Shown here piece by piece: positions 1 through 7,272 of a stretch of DNA of 17,293 nucleotides. This DNA comes from Clostridiales bacterium (lineage in GTDB: Bacteria; Bacillota; Clostridia; Oscillospirales; Oscillospiraceae), in contig SFGJ01000034.1 in the NCBI GenBank assembly GCA_004557655.1, positions 1 through 17,293 of the forward strand, in the 5' to 3' direction. Below the pieces are notes generated by a model that worked only from the letters and a program-made list of their open reading frames with translations, did no database searches and was not told the DNA's origin. The first letter of the stretch is position 1, and each line of letters begins with the position of its first letter. The position numbers and the translations under genes are program-made.

Positions 1-373
1 TGCGATACGCATTAACGCACACGCTAAGGGTACTTCTCTGCTTTGGTAAGTGCTATTCCTTGTCTTAATACCCGTATCCCGCCCCATAAGCCATATGGGA
101 CGGAAAGATATCTACGGTGGACGATAACAAAATAAATTCTCACGCCAAAAAAGTAAATCTTCTTTGGTAAAATTCTGTCTTAATGCGGAGACTTCCGCTC
201 TGTGATCATACGCGCGGATGCCGGAACCCGAAAAACAAATCGGAGAGACATCTCCCCGTCAATATCGCCTGAAAGCTGCCGATATATATCCAGCAATTCA
301 ATTGATACGACAGATATCAGTCGGGTTCAGCGGGTATTGTTTGGAATAATTGTACAAGAGGAGAGGATCTCGT
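1..373. other. Gene-free leader with weak repeats and hairpins
   Basis: No convincing gene lies here. Short open frames reach the left edge (one stops at the TAA at 47-49), so the 3' end of an upstream gene is possible but unidentifiable. Visible structure: CTTTGGTAA followed by TGTCTTAAT occurs twice (41-69 and 162-184, with different internal spacing); an interrupted hairpin at 79-103 (CCCATA/TATGGG plus CCG/CGG around a mismatch); a short hairpin GCGGA-GACT-TCCGC at 185-198; and an imperfect palindrome at 308-323 (CGAC/GTCG arms around GATATC). None is followed by a T-run, so none is called a terminator. I found no clear sigma-A promoter, although the promoter of the following lipoprotein gene is probably in this stretch. 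Confidence 0.5.
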
Positions 374-1261
374 ATGAAGAAAGTATTTTGTCTTTTTTTT
401 ACAGCAGTATTACTTGTCTGCTTTTTATGCGGATGCTCGGTATTGCCCGGAGAAAAGACCTCATACCCGGATGAAAATCAGGTCTCCGATGGCAGCTCCC
501 CGAAGGAACCGAATAGCACAAACGCGGAAGACCCTGCTTTGACGGCGCTGCGGCAGAAGATAAATCATCATAGCAAGGGCGCCGGCGTCGCTTTTATCGG
601 CTATGTGGATAGCGAGAGCTCTGAGGTCGATCTGCGCGCCTATTATGCAGGCAGCGAAACGGGAAAGGCCTATCCCGACTTAGTGCGTGCACCGCTTTAC
701 ATGGCTGAGGGGCAGGAGCTGTATGCGATCATCCCGCCGAATGACAAGGGAACGATAATAGTGTATCCATCCACGATGACTGATGACGGCGAGTATGCAG
801 ATGATAAGAGTAACCCGCTCTGTATAGGGGAACCCGGCGAGGCCCTTTTGCTGCGATGCAACCTCAGCGAAATATACGCCAATGTGTTGATCGCCGTTAC
901 CGATGGCGGAGGAGCCTTGGATTTCCGCCCGTCGCTTTCTATGGAAAACGGTCATTTGCAGGAAATCGCAGGGGTGTATGATTTCTCAATATACGAGGAA
1001 ACACCGGACGAGCGCTCTGTCCAGATCGCAACAGAGATCCTTCTTGAAGCCGATGAGGTGAAGGATGCTATCGAACACGGAATGAAGATCATGTATACCG
1101 GAAATACGCAGATGATCGAAGGTCGAACCTGTCTGCTGTTCGCTCTCGGAACCGACAGCGAGGATCAGTTTGTCAGAGAGCGCTATTACGGCGTGTGCGA
1201 CAATCTCATCTATGTCTATGACGCAGTGAGCGATACATGGGCGGTTCTCGGGAGGAAGTAA
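374..1261 (+). CDS. Putative lipoprotein of unknown function
   Basis: Encodes 295 residues. The ATG at 374 is chosen over the upstream TTG at 350 because an AGGAGAGGA Shine-Dalgarno ends six bases before it and the protein then begins directly with a lipoprotein signal: two lysines, a hydrophobic stretch, and the lipobox L18-C19-G20-C21, predicting lipidation at Cys21 and anchoring on the outer face of the membrane. A Ser/Asn/Pro-rich linker follows (about residues 25-55). The body is soluble and acidic with no second membrane segment. The last 60 or so residues (around the segment TGNTQMIEGRTCLLFALG and the ending IYVYDAVSDTWAVLGRK) resemble a small beta-rich module I recall at the ends of other clostridial lipoproteins; that is memory, not a search. 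The next gene begins 16 bases after the stop, suggesting co-transcription. Function unknown. Confidence 0.85.
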   Translation: MKKVFCLFFTAVLLVCFLCGCSVLPGEKTSYPDENQVSDGSSPKEPNSTNAEDPALTALRQKINHHSKGAGVAFIGYVDSESSEVDLRAYYAGSETGKAYPDLVRAPLYMAEGQELYAIIPPNDKGTIIVYPSTMTDDGEYADDKSNPLCIGEPGEALLLRCNLSEIYANVLIAVTDGGGALDFRPSLSMENGHLQEIAGVYDFSIYEETPDERSVQIATEILLEADEVKDAIEHGMKIMYTGNTQMIEGRTCLLFALGTDSEDQFVRERYYGVCDNLIYVYDAVSDTWAVLGRK

Positions 1262-1277
1262 GATAAAAGGAGAAAAA

Positions 1278-1556
1278 ATGCGCAATTCAAAACGAAGCGG
1301 CAGTTTTTTTCCTTGTCTCTTCATAAATATGTTGATGAATATTGAAGGACTGCTGCCGGCTGTGATTTTATTGGTTTTATATTTTTGGCTGAAAATATCG
1401 GTGTGGTGGTCGGTCGGGGCATTTATCGCGTGGATTTTATATTTGATCATGTGGATGGTCTTTATCGGCTGGGCAGGTAAATGCGGCTCGGCGCGCGATT
1501 TGCCGAAAGAAAACAAAAATCCGTATTCCGTAGGGAACACGGAAAATAAACAGTGA
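1278..1556 (+). CDS. Small two-helix membrane protein
   Basis: Encodes 92 residues. The ATG at 1278 follows an AAAAGGAG Shine-Dalgarno at ideal spacing. After a short basic N-terminus (MRNSKRSG) there are two hydrophobic stretches, about residues 20-41 (centred on LLPAVILLVLYFWLKI) and 44-66 (WWSVGAFIAWILYLIMWMVF), then a polar tail of about 25 residues. The two helices are nearly continuous, predicting a tight membrane hairpin with both ends probably cytoplasmic. No family is recognised and no catalytic motif is visible. It sits between the first lipoprotein gene and the SPFH gene, 61 bases before the latter, so it may be a membrane partner of one of these products; this is inference from position only. 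Confidence 0.75.
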   Translation: MRNSKRSGSFFPCLFINMLMNIEGLLPAVILLVLYFWLKISVWWSVGAFIAWILYLIMWMVFIGWAGKCGSARDLPKENKNPYSVGNTENKQ

Positions 1557-1617
1557 TCTGCTGGCCTCGGTCGGGGAATATACAGATCTTTCTTACATTT
1601 GGAAAGGAGCAATTATT

Positions 1618-3039
1618 ATGGGTCTTATTAAAGCAGGTATCGGCGCGTTGGGAGGCACTCTTGCCGATCAATGGAAGGAATTCTTCTACTGCGAGTCTAT
1701 GCCTAAGGAGTTACTTGTTACCAAAGGACAAAAACGCGTCAGCGGCCGTTCCTCCAATACGAAAGGAAATGACAACATCATCTCCAATGGTTCCGGGATT
1801 GCCGTGGCTGATGGGCAGTGCATGATCATTGTCGAACAGGGTAAGATCGTGGAGGTCTGTGCGGAACCCGGTGAATTTACATATGATACTTCCACCGAAC
1901 CCTCTATCTTCTCCGGCAATCTCGGTGAGAGCATTAAGGAAACCTTTAAGACTATCGGTAAACGCTTTACCTACGGAGGAGACACTGGAAAGGATCAGCG
2001 CGTTTACTATTTCAATACCAAAGAGCTTATCGACAACAAATTCGGTACGCCGAACCCTATCCCCTTCCGTGTGGTTGATTCTAAAATCGGTCTGGATTTA
2101 GATGTATCGGTGCGCTGCTCAGGCGTTTATTCCTATAAAATCGCAGACCCGCTGCTGTTTTACACCAATGTCTGCGGCAATGTTGAGCAGGAATATTCCC
2201 GCGAGGAGCTGGACGGTCAGCTGAAAACCGAGTTTGTCAGCGCTTTACAGCCGGCGTTCGGACGGCTTTCCGAATTGGAGCTTCGCCCCAATCAAATTGT
2301 GACGCACAATACCGACCTTGAAAATGCCATGAATACGGCGCTTTCGGAAAAATGGGGAGAGCTGCGCGGTTTAAAGGTTGTCAGCATCGCTCTTGGCTCG
2401 GTTACGCTGCCGGACGAGGATGCGGAGATGATCAAGCAGGCTCAGCGCACGGCTATTATGCGGGACCCGACTATGGCGGCGGCAACACTCGTGGGTGCGC
2501 AGGCAGACGCTATGAAGGCGGCGGCTTCCAACGAAGCAGGCGCTATGACCGGCTTTATGGGCATGGGTATGGCTATGAATGCAGGCGGCGGAATGAATGC
2601 GCAAAATCTGTTTGCTATGGGCCAGCAGCAACAGCAGGCGCAGCAGCAGGCCCCGGCGACACCCGCAGCACCTGCGGCTGACGGTTGGAAATGCGCATGC
2701 GGAGCTACGGTAAGTGGCAATTTCTGCCCGAACTGCGGCGGAAAAAAGCCTCAGCCACAGCCTGCGGCAGGTGCTTGGAAATGCAAATGCGGCGCCATGG
2801 CTACAGGAAAATTCTGTCCCGAGTGCGGCTCTCCCAAGCCGGCGAATTCCGAGGGCTGGACCTGTACCTGCGGCACGGTGAACAAGGGGAAATTCTGCCA
2901 GAGCTGCGGCGCAAAAAAGCCCGAGGGTGCACCGCTTTACCGCTGCGATAAGTGCGGCTGGGAGCCGGAGGATCCTACCAATCCGCCCAAGTTCTGCCCT
3001 GAATGTGGCGATGTATTCGACGATAATGACAGAAAATGA
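1618..3039 (+). CDS. SPFH-domain protein with four C-terminal zinc ribbons (YdjI type)
   Basis: Encodes 473 residues. The start follows a GGAAAGGAG site. The N-terminus (MGLIKAGIGALGGTLADQWK, then the FFYCESMP and VTKGQKR motifs) and residues up to about 265 match my memory of the YdjI-type stomatin/prohibitin-like (SPFH) family; such proteins oligomerise on membranes. B. subtilis YdjI, roughly 320 residues, is recruited to the membrane by YdjG/YdjH and in turn binds PspA. After the SPFH part come an Ala/Met/Gly-rich segment (about 285-335), a Gln/Ala/Pro linker (335-356) and four zinc ribbons starting near residues 357, 387, 414 and 441. The first three follow W-x-C-x-C-G...FC-x2-CG-x2-KP; the last is CDKCGW...PKFCPECG. 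There is no transmembrane segment, so the protein is peripheral. The four-ribbon tail makes it much longer than YdjI. Homologues of YdjG and YdjH lie downstream at 7273-9195. Confidence 0.9.
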   Translation: MGLIKAGIGALGGTLADQWKEFFYCESMPKELLVTKGQKRVSGRSSNTKGNDNIISNGSGIAVADGQCMIIVEQGKIVEVCAEPGEFTYDTSTEPSIFSGNLGESIKETFKTIGKRFTYGGDTGKDQRVYYFNTKELIDNKFGTPNPIPFRVVDSKIGLDLDVSVRCSGVYSYKIADPLLFYTNVCGNVEQEYSREELDGQLKTEFVSALQPAFGRLSELELRPNQIVTHNTDLENAMNTALSEKWGELRGLKVVSIALGSVTLPDEDAEMIKQAQRTAIMRDPTMAAATLVGAQADAMKAAASNEAGAMTGFMGMGMAMNAGGGMNAQNLFAMGQQQQQAQQQAPATPAAPAADGWKCACGATVSGNFCPNCGGKKPQPQPAAGAWKCKCGAMATGKFCPECGSPKPANSEGWTCTCGTVNKGKFCQSCGAKKPEGAPLYRCDKCGWEPEDPTNPPKFCPECGDVFDDNDRK

Positions 3040-3087
3040 GACGGCCGCTTAGCGGGAACCGTATTAACGGAAGTGTTATTTCGGTTA

Positions 3088-3123
3088 GGTATGAACGGCT
3101 TAAGCAAAAAAGCCGTTCATACC
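3088..3123. repeat. Perfect 14-bp inverted repeat (hairpin) after the SPFH gene
   Basis: GGTATGAACGGCTT at 3088-3101 is the exact reverse complement of 3110-3123, with an eight-base A-rich loop (AAGCAAAA). It lies 48 bases past the SPFH stop. No T-run follows on the + strand, so it is not a classical intrinsic terminator. It could be an mRNA-stabilising or processing hairpin, a repeat of the REP type, or a protein-binding palindrome. Confidence 0.7.
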
Positions 3124-3140
3124 GCCGAAGGGCATTTGCG

Positions 3141-3163
3141 CGGCAGGATAGGTTCTCCTGCCG
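3141..3163. repeat. Second hairpin, 8-bp stem
   Basis: CGGCAGGA (3141-3148) pairs with TCCTGCCG (3156-3163) around a seven-base loop, 17 bases after the larger hairpin. Together they structure the 199-base gap between the SPFH gene and the DUF3592-like gene. No T-run directly follows the stem. Confidence 0.5.
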
Positions 3164-3238
3164 GCGAAACGGCAAAGAGTTTTTCGTAGGATTTGTTAAG
3201 GAGTGGTTTTATATTTGCTCGCAAAAGGAGATTCTGTT

Positions 3239-3769
3239 ATGAGTAAAAGAAATAAAGACATTAAAATGACCATATTTATCATGGTCGTCGGCATCGGCTT
3301 AATTGTTGCAGGAATTATCGGTATAATAACAAGCCGCGCCGACAGCAGGGAATATAAAAACTCAACCGATATACGGAAAATTTCTGCTGTCATTGTTGAC
3401 TTTTCAACCCAAGACGATAAGGATGATTCCGGTGATGTTCGTTATACAACATATAAATTTAAAGTTTCATATGTTATTGACGGAAAAACCTATAAGGGAA
3501 AATATGAAGAACGCGTCTGGTCAAGTTCGAGCAGCTACACAAAAAAATATACCTATGATAAATTGAGAAAAGGCGACACAATAGATGTCGAGGTTTATAA
3601 AACCTCAAAAGGTGATTACAAGCTTGCTCCTGAGGGAAATCCCGTTGGTTTTCTGCTCTATTGTGCGGCAATCCCCGTCGGTTTGTTCTTTGTTGTTATA
3701 ATGATATGCGACATTGCAAAAGACAACCGAAAAAAGAAAAGCGAAAACGAAATGATCAGCAAGGAATAA
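3239..3769 (+). CDS. DUF3592-like membrane protein
   Basis: Encodes 176 residues. The ATG at 3239 is preferred to the upstream one at 3203 because an AAAAGGAG site lies eight bases before it and the upstream extension (MVLYLLAKGDSV) includes that site. Membrane helices are predicted at about residues 10-31 (IFIMVVGIGLIVAGIIGI) and 137-157 (FLLYCAAIPVGLFFVVIMIC), enclosing a roughly 100-residue beta-rich domain with the pattern Y-x-FKVSYVIDGKTYKGKY and then KLRKGDTIDVEVY. Helix-domain-helix with this 'new value of the variable, then G-x-x-I-x-V-x-Y' layout is typical of DUF3592 proteins, whose function is unknown. The loop is probably extracytoplasmic. Codons are much more A/T-rich than in the genes before 3039 and after 5105, a trait shared with the next gene, which begins 15 bases downstream. 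Confidence 0.75.
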   Translation: MSKRNKDIKMTIFIMVVGIGLIVAGIIGIITSRADSREYKNSTDIRKISAVIVDFSTQDDKDDSGDVRYTTYKFKVSYVIDGKTYKGKYEERVWSSSSSYTKKYTYDKLRKGDTIDVEVYKTSKGDYKLAPEGNPVGFLLYCAAIPVGLFFVVIMICDIAKDNRKKKSENEMISKE

Positions 3770-3784
3770 ATCAGAGGTGCTTTT

Positions 3785-5086
3785 ATGGATTTATCAGTAG
3801 CACTGATTATTGCGGCTTCCTTTGCGATATTATGTACATTCTATATCGGGAAAAGAATACTTACCATAGATTTTTCGGAATACAGTTCCAAAAACTCTAA
3901 AAAAGCCAAACTGGAAAGATTGCTTGTGAAAAAGGGCACTCCCCTTCAGAATTCAAAAATCCGAAGAGATATAAGAAAAGCCTTTGAAAGAATTCTGATA
4001 CCGCTGGGGAATGCGGATCAGGACCTCCTTCCGGCAAGAATGGACCTGGCATTCCGAAATAAAATCGTCAGTCAAATCAACAGACTTAATAGGAATAAGC
4101 TTTGCCGCAGAATTTACATTACGGATGTTGTTCCCGTTCCTAAAAATGACTTTGAAACATGGAACGATGATGGTAGAGAATGGCGTGAATCGGTTTTAAA
4201 GTGCAGCACACTGGAGCGTTTTGAGTCAACCGAAGACAACAAGGTTCAGCATGAGATATACCGCAAGAATTCGTATCTCAGAATACTTCAGTCAAGACAC
4301 GTCCGCAGCGCCGACCGAAAAGAAGAAAAGAAAAGCTATTATTTCGATATGTTAAGCATAACCTGCCCGTCCTGCGGTGCAGGAGTCAAGCTTGATAGTC
4401 AGCAGGTGACCTGTGAATACTGCGGCGCCGTTATTAAAAACGAGTTTTACGATTGGCAGACCGAGTCATTTGAGATTTATGAATCTATCAGTACAAACCT
4501 GAAAAGGTTTGTACAGCTTCTTGTGTCCGGCTCCATACTTTTCTTATGTGTCTTTCTGTGCCTATATTTAATTGAGGACACCGAGATTTCCCTTGCCGCC
4601 GGAGTCGGTGCGGCGGTTCTGGCTTTCGGAGGAATCATCACACCGATCATCTGCGGGAAAGTCAAGCAAGAAAGGCTTGCCGGAAAAATCGCAAGATATT
4701 CCGAAAATTATCTCAGAGCCTGCTTAAACGAATATTTTTGGGAAAATGAAAACGTTGAAGACCTGCTTGACTTCAGTGTTGGTACAATTAAACTTTTAAA
4801 AGTTGCCCACACAGAAGAAACAACAACCGTTACGGCTGACATTTTCGGAACAAAAACTTTTCTTCCTGAAAATCAAAAGCCGTATACAGAAAATTTTAAA
4901 AAGAGATTGATCATGCAAAGGGCAAGATATCCCGAAAAGCGAAAAGCGGACGGCGAGTTCTTTGCCGAAAAGGATTGTCCGTCCTGCGGCGCCAACTTCA
5001 TGCCTGATGAAAACCACTGCTGTTCGTTCTGTGGGTACGGCTTACAGGTCAACAATGCAAAATGGATTGTGCTGAAAAATAATTAA
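3785..5086 (+). CDS. Membrane protein with two zinc ribbons
   Basis: Encodes 433 residues. It starts with a membrane segment (about residues 4-22), then a roughly 170-residue cytosolic region rich in Lys/Arg, a first zinc ribbon (C194-x2-C197 and C210-x2-C213), two further helices (about 238-258 and 263-284), a second soluble domain, and a second zinc ribbon near the C-terminus (C398-x2-C401 and C412/C413-x2-C416). The order 'folded domain ending in a ribbon' occurs twice, so the protein may be an internal duplication. The segments around the ribbons remind me of clostridial Tim44-like zinc-ribbon proteins, but this is weak. The Shine-Dalgarno (AGAGGTG) is modest; the start is 15 bases past the previous stop and the next gene begins 18 bases after this one, so it sits inside a tight gene string. 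Codon use is A/T-rich like that of the DUF3592-like gene. Confidence 0.75.
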   Translation: MDLSVALIIAASFAILCTFYIGKRILTIDFSEYSSKNSKKAKLERLLVKKGTPLQNSKIRRDIRKAFERILIPLGNADQDLLPARMDLAFRNKIVSQINRLNRNKLCRRIYITDVVPVPKNDFETWNDDGREWRESVLKCSTLERFESTEDNKVQHEIYRKNSYLRILQSRHVRSADRKEEKKSYYFDMLSITCPSCGAGVKLDSQQVTCEYCGAVIKNEFYDWQTESFEIYESISTNLKRFVQLLVSGSILFLCVFLCLYLIEDTEISLAAGVGAAVLAFGGIITPIICGKVKQERLAGKIARYSENYLRACLNEYFWENENVEDLLDFSVGTIKLLKVAHTEETTTVTADIFGTKTFLPENQKPYTENFKKRLIMQRARYPEKRKADGEFFAEKDCPSCGANFMPDENHCCSFCGYGLQVNNAKWIVLKNN

Positions 5087-5104
5087 TAAACGGAGGATCA
5101 CATT

Positions 5105-5894
5105 ATGGGATTATTTGACAAAAAATACTGCGACATCTGTGGGGAGAAAATCGGACTTCTCGGAAACCGCAAGCTGGAGGACGGAAATCTCTGCAAGGAC
5201 TGTGCGAGAAAGCTCTCGCCGTTTTTCAGCGAGCGGCGGAACTCGACCGTGGAGGACATCAAGCGCCAGCTTGCTTACCGTGCGGAAAATGAAAAGAAGC
5301 TTGCCCGGGGCCTCCAACTGGCGCAGCAGCAACCCCGACCTTATTGCATTTTCCCAGGTGCTGGGGGTTGACACGGATATCCGGGAGAATAAGGAGGAGA
5401 TCTTTTACGAGGACTCCGAGGGAAACGAGAAGAGCTATGTGCCGCCCCGCTATGCCTGCGACTATGAGTTCAATGTGACGATTCGAGTGGATTCCCCGTG
5501 GTTTGACGAGATAGAGCTGGAGCTGAGCGACGGAAACCGCCCCGACAGCCCCTATACCGACCTGTACCGCCAATATGAGCAGAGAATGCACGAGCTTGCG
5601 GATATTCTGATGCGCCGGGATAACAGAAACCGGGTTTGGGACGGCGGCGGCACGATGAATCGGGTGGATAACACAGGCATCCGTCAGGAAAGACCTGCCT
5701 CCGCGCCGACTGTCATGGGCGGGGAGACATGGGTATGCCCGTCCTGCGGCGCGCAAAGCAGCGGAAAATTCTGCGCAAACTGCGGCACAGCCAAGCCCGT
5801 AGCCAGCTCCGGCTGTACAAACTGCGGGTGGAGACCCTCGGCGGGACAGGGTATGCCGAAATTCTGCCCGGAGTGCGGCAGACCGCTTCAGTAA
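5105..5894 (+). pseudogene. DUF4428 / zinc-ribbon protein gene broken by internal deletion and frameshift
   Basis: The N-terminal part is read from ATG 5105 (GGAGG site upstream): MGLFDKKYCDICGEKIGLLG, with C9-x2-C12 and C30-x2-C33, a textbook DUF4428 ribbon followed by a charged helix. This frame closes at about 5371 after an unrelated tail. Homologous sequence resumes in another frame near 5310 (SSNPDLIAFSQVLGVDTDI) and runs to the TAA at 5892. That second part has a beta-rich domain and two more ribbons (CPSCGAQSSGKFCANCGTAKP-like, and GW...PKFCPECG) almost identical in pattern to those of the SPFH protein. Compared with DUF4428 proteins as I remember them, some 25-30 residues between the helix and 'NPDL' are missing, so the lesion is a deletion of out-of-frame length near 5291-5312, in a GC-rich palindromic spot (GCCCGGGGCC). 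It could also be an assembly error. If real, the full-length protein is not made. Confidence 0.75.
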
Positions 5895-5897
5895 ATT

Positions 5898-6458
5898 ATG
5901 AAGCGCACGGCGCGCAGGGCCGCAGCGGTTATGCTTGCGCTTTTGCCGGTTTTCGGACTTTTCGGCTGCGGCGGAAGTAAAAAGCATACTGCCGATGAGA
6001 TTATTATGCTCAGTACCGTTTATTACGGCACGGCAAGGGACCCGGTATACGCCTTTGCCTTGAAAAAGGAAGAAAATGGATGGCTTTTCTCTGCGGACTG
6101 CCTTGTGGGAGAGCAGAAGGAGCAGTACACCTCTTTCGCGGCTTTTCCCGTGCCGGCGGAGGATGCGGCGGAGCTCCTTCGGATCATCGGCGAGGACGGC
6201 GAGATAGAAAGACTGAAAAAGCATCGGAATCCGATACATTTTTTCCATTCATCCGATGCGCCGGCACGCATGACCCAAATGACCTTCTCCGACGGAAGCG
6301 CGGTGGAGAAGGAGGCTGCAATGGGCGAAAGGGTGCTTGCTTATCTCTATGGCCTTGCCGACAGGTATTACAGGGCGGCTGAGAGTGCGGCGGACACCCC
6401 GGCGGATACGGCGATGAACGGAACGACCACCACCCTGCCAAAGCAAGAAAACCCATAA
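5898..6458 (+). CDS. Small putative lipoprotein
   Basis: Encodes 186 residues. A basic N-terminus (MKRTARR) and hydrophobic core end in the lipobox L21-F22-G23-C24, followed by GGSKK, predicting lipidation at Cys24. The mature domain of about 120 residues is mixed alpha/beta with an acidic stretch (EDAAELLRIIGEDGEIERLK) and ends in an Ala/Thr/Pro-rich tail. No family is recognised. The ATG lies three bases after the stop of the broken DUF4428 gene and lacks a good Shine-Dalgarno at normal distance, so translation is probably coupled to ribosomes finishing the upstream frame. If the upstream gene really is frameshifted, ribosomes stopping at about 5371 would not reach this start, and expression could fall. 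Confidence 0.8.
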   Translation: MKRTARRAAAVMLALLPVFGLFGCGGSKKHTADEIIMLSTVYYGTARDPVYAFALKKEENGWLFSADCLVGEQKEQYTSFAAFPVPAEDAAELLRIIGEDGEIERLKKHRNPIHFFHSSDAPARMTQMTFSDGSAVEKEAAMGERVLAYLYGLADRYYRAAESAADTPADTAMNGTTTTLPKQENP

Positions 6459-6494
6459 AAATAAACCAACACAGTCGGAAAAAGGAGGAGAATT

Positions 6495-7247
6495 ATGGCC
6501 AATCAATGTGCGATCTGCGGTGCGGACATCAATCTGATCCAAACCCAAAAGCTGTCGGACGGCAACTGCATTTGCCGCAAAAACTGCAGGAAAAAGGGCT
6601 TCAAGGTATATGACTATGTGCATAGCGATCTTCCGGGTGTCAAGGCGCATCTTGCACAGGTGGAGCGCGGCACCAAGCTGTGGGACCACTATTTTGTTCC
6701 GAGGATGAAAACAAAGGATAAGAGCAAGAAGCTGAAGCGCTTCGGCACCTATCTCTATGTGGCCGAGGATATCGGGCTGATGGCGTATGTGCAGAACGAT
6801 TACAAGTTTATGATGTTCGGCAAGACCACCCGTGCCTGCGTGTACCGCATTGCCGACCTGCGCAGCTATAAGTATGAGGAGCAGCTCGTTAAAAACGGCG
6901 ATAAGACCGAGAAAAAGCCTTTTGCAAGGCTCAGCTTTAGCAATACGCAGGGTCTTTACGAGTTTGTTCTCCCCATGAATAATTTCAAGGATTTCGAAAA
7001 GCTGAAAAAACACTTTGATACGCTGTTCGGCATACAGAATACACTCGGCAATGCCTCAAATGTTTGGAAGCAGCAGATGACTGCGGTTAAGGATATAGCG
7101 TCAGGGTTTTCTGCCGCGGTAAAAGGAGAAGCCGATGCCGGCGACAAGGCGGCGCAGGCAATCGACTCCCTGGATGCCGCAATCCACGGCGACCGCACCG
7201 AGTGGATTCAGAAAGCAGATGCGGCTCTTGCGGCATTTAATGAGTGA
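6495..7247 (+). CDS. DUF4428-domain protein
   Basis: Encodes 250 residues. An AAAGGAGGAG site precedes the ATG. The N-terminus carries the DUF4428 metal-binding motif: C5-x2-C8, then the KLSDG signature, then C25, C27 and C31. Residues of about 75-185 form a beta-rich domain (from FGTYLYVAEDIGLMAYVQ to FEKLKKHFDTLFG) that could be a pleckstrin-homology-like fold, which would suit a membrane- or protein-binding adaptor; this fold call is tentative. The C-terminal 60 residues are Ala/Asp-rich and helical. There is no signal peptide or membrane helix, so it is cytosolic. It lies between the small lipoprotein gene and the YdjG-type gene, 25 bases before the latter, and is the intact counterpart of the broken DUF4428 gene at 5105. 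Confidence 0.85.
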   Translation: MANQCAICGADINLIQTQKLSDGNCICRKNCRKKGFKVYDYVHSDLPGVKAHLAQVERGTKLWDHYFVPRMKTKDKSKKLKRFGTYLYVAEDIGLMAYVQNDYKFMMFGKTTRACVYRIADLRSYKYEEQLVKNGDKTEKKPFARLSFSNTQGLYEFVLPMNNFKDFEKLKKHFDTLFGIQNTLGNASNVWKQQMTAVKDIASGFSAAVKGEADAGDKAAQAIDSLDAAIHGDRTEWIQKADAALAAFNE

Positions 7248-7272
7248 ATTTTTTAAGAGAGGAGATCTTTTC

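Noticed and set aside
202..474. A 90-codon + strand frame overlapping the first lipoprotein gene
   Set aside because: It has no Shine-Dalgarno, starts in the leader and runs 100 bases into a gene with a clear start and lipobox.
3088..3163. Intrinsic terminator after the SPFH gene
   Set aside because: The stems are strong, but no T-run follows either one, so termination is not supported.
5259..6248. A 329-codon open frame on the minus strand
   Set aside because: It overlaps the DUF4428 relic and the small lipoprotein gene, both supported by domain or signal motifs on the + strand, and its translation is low-complexity Arg/Ala/His-rich.
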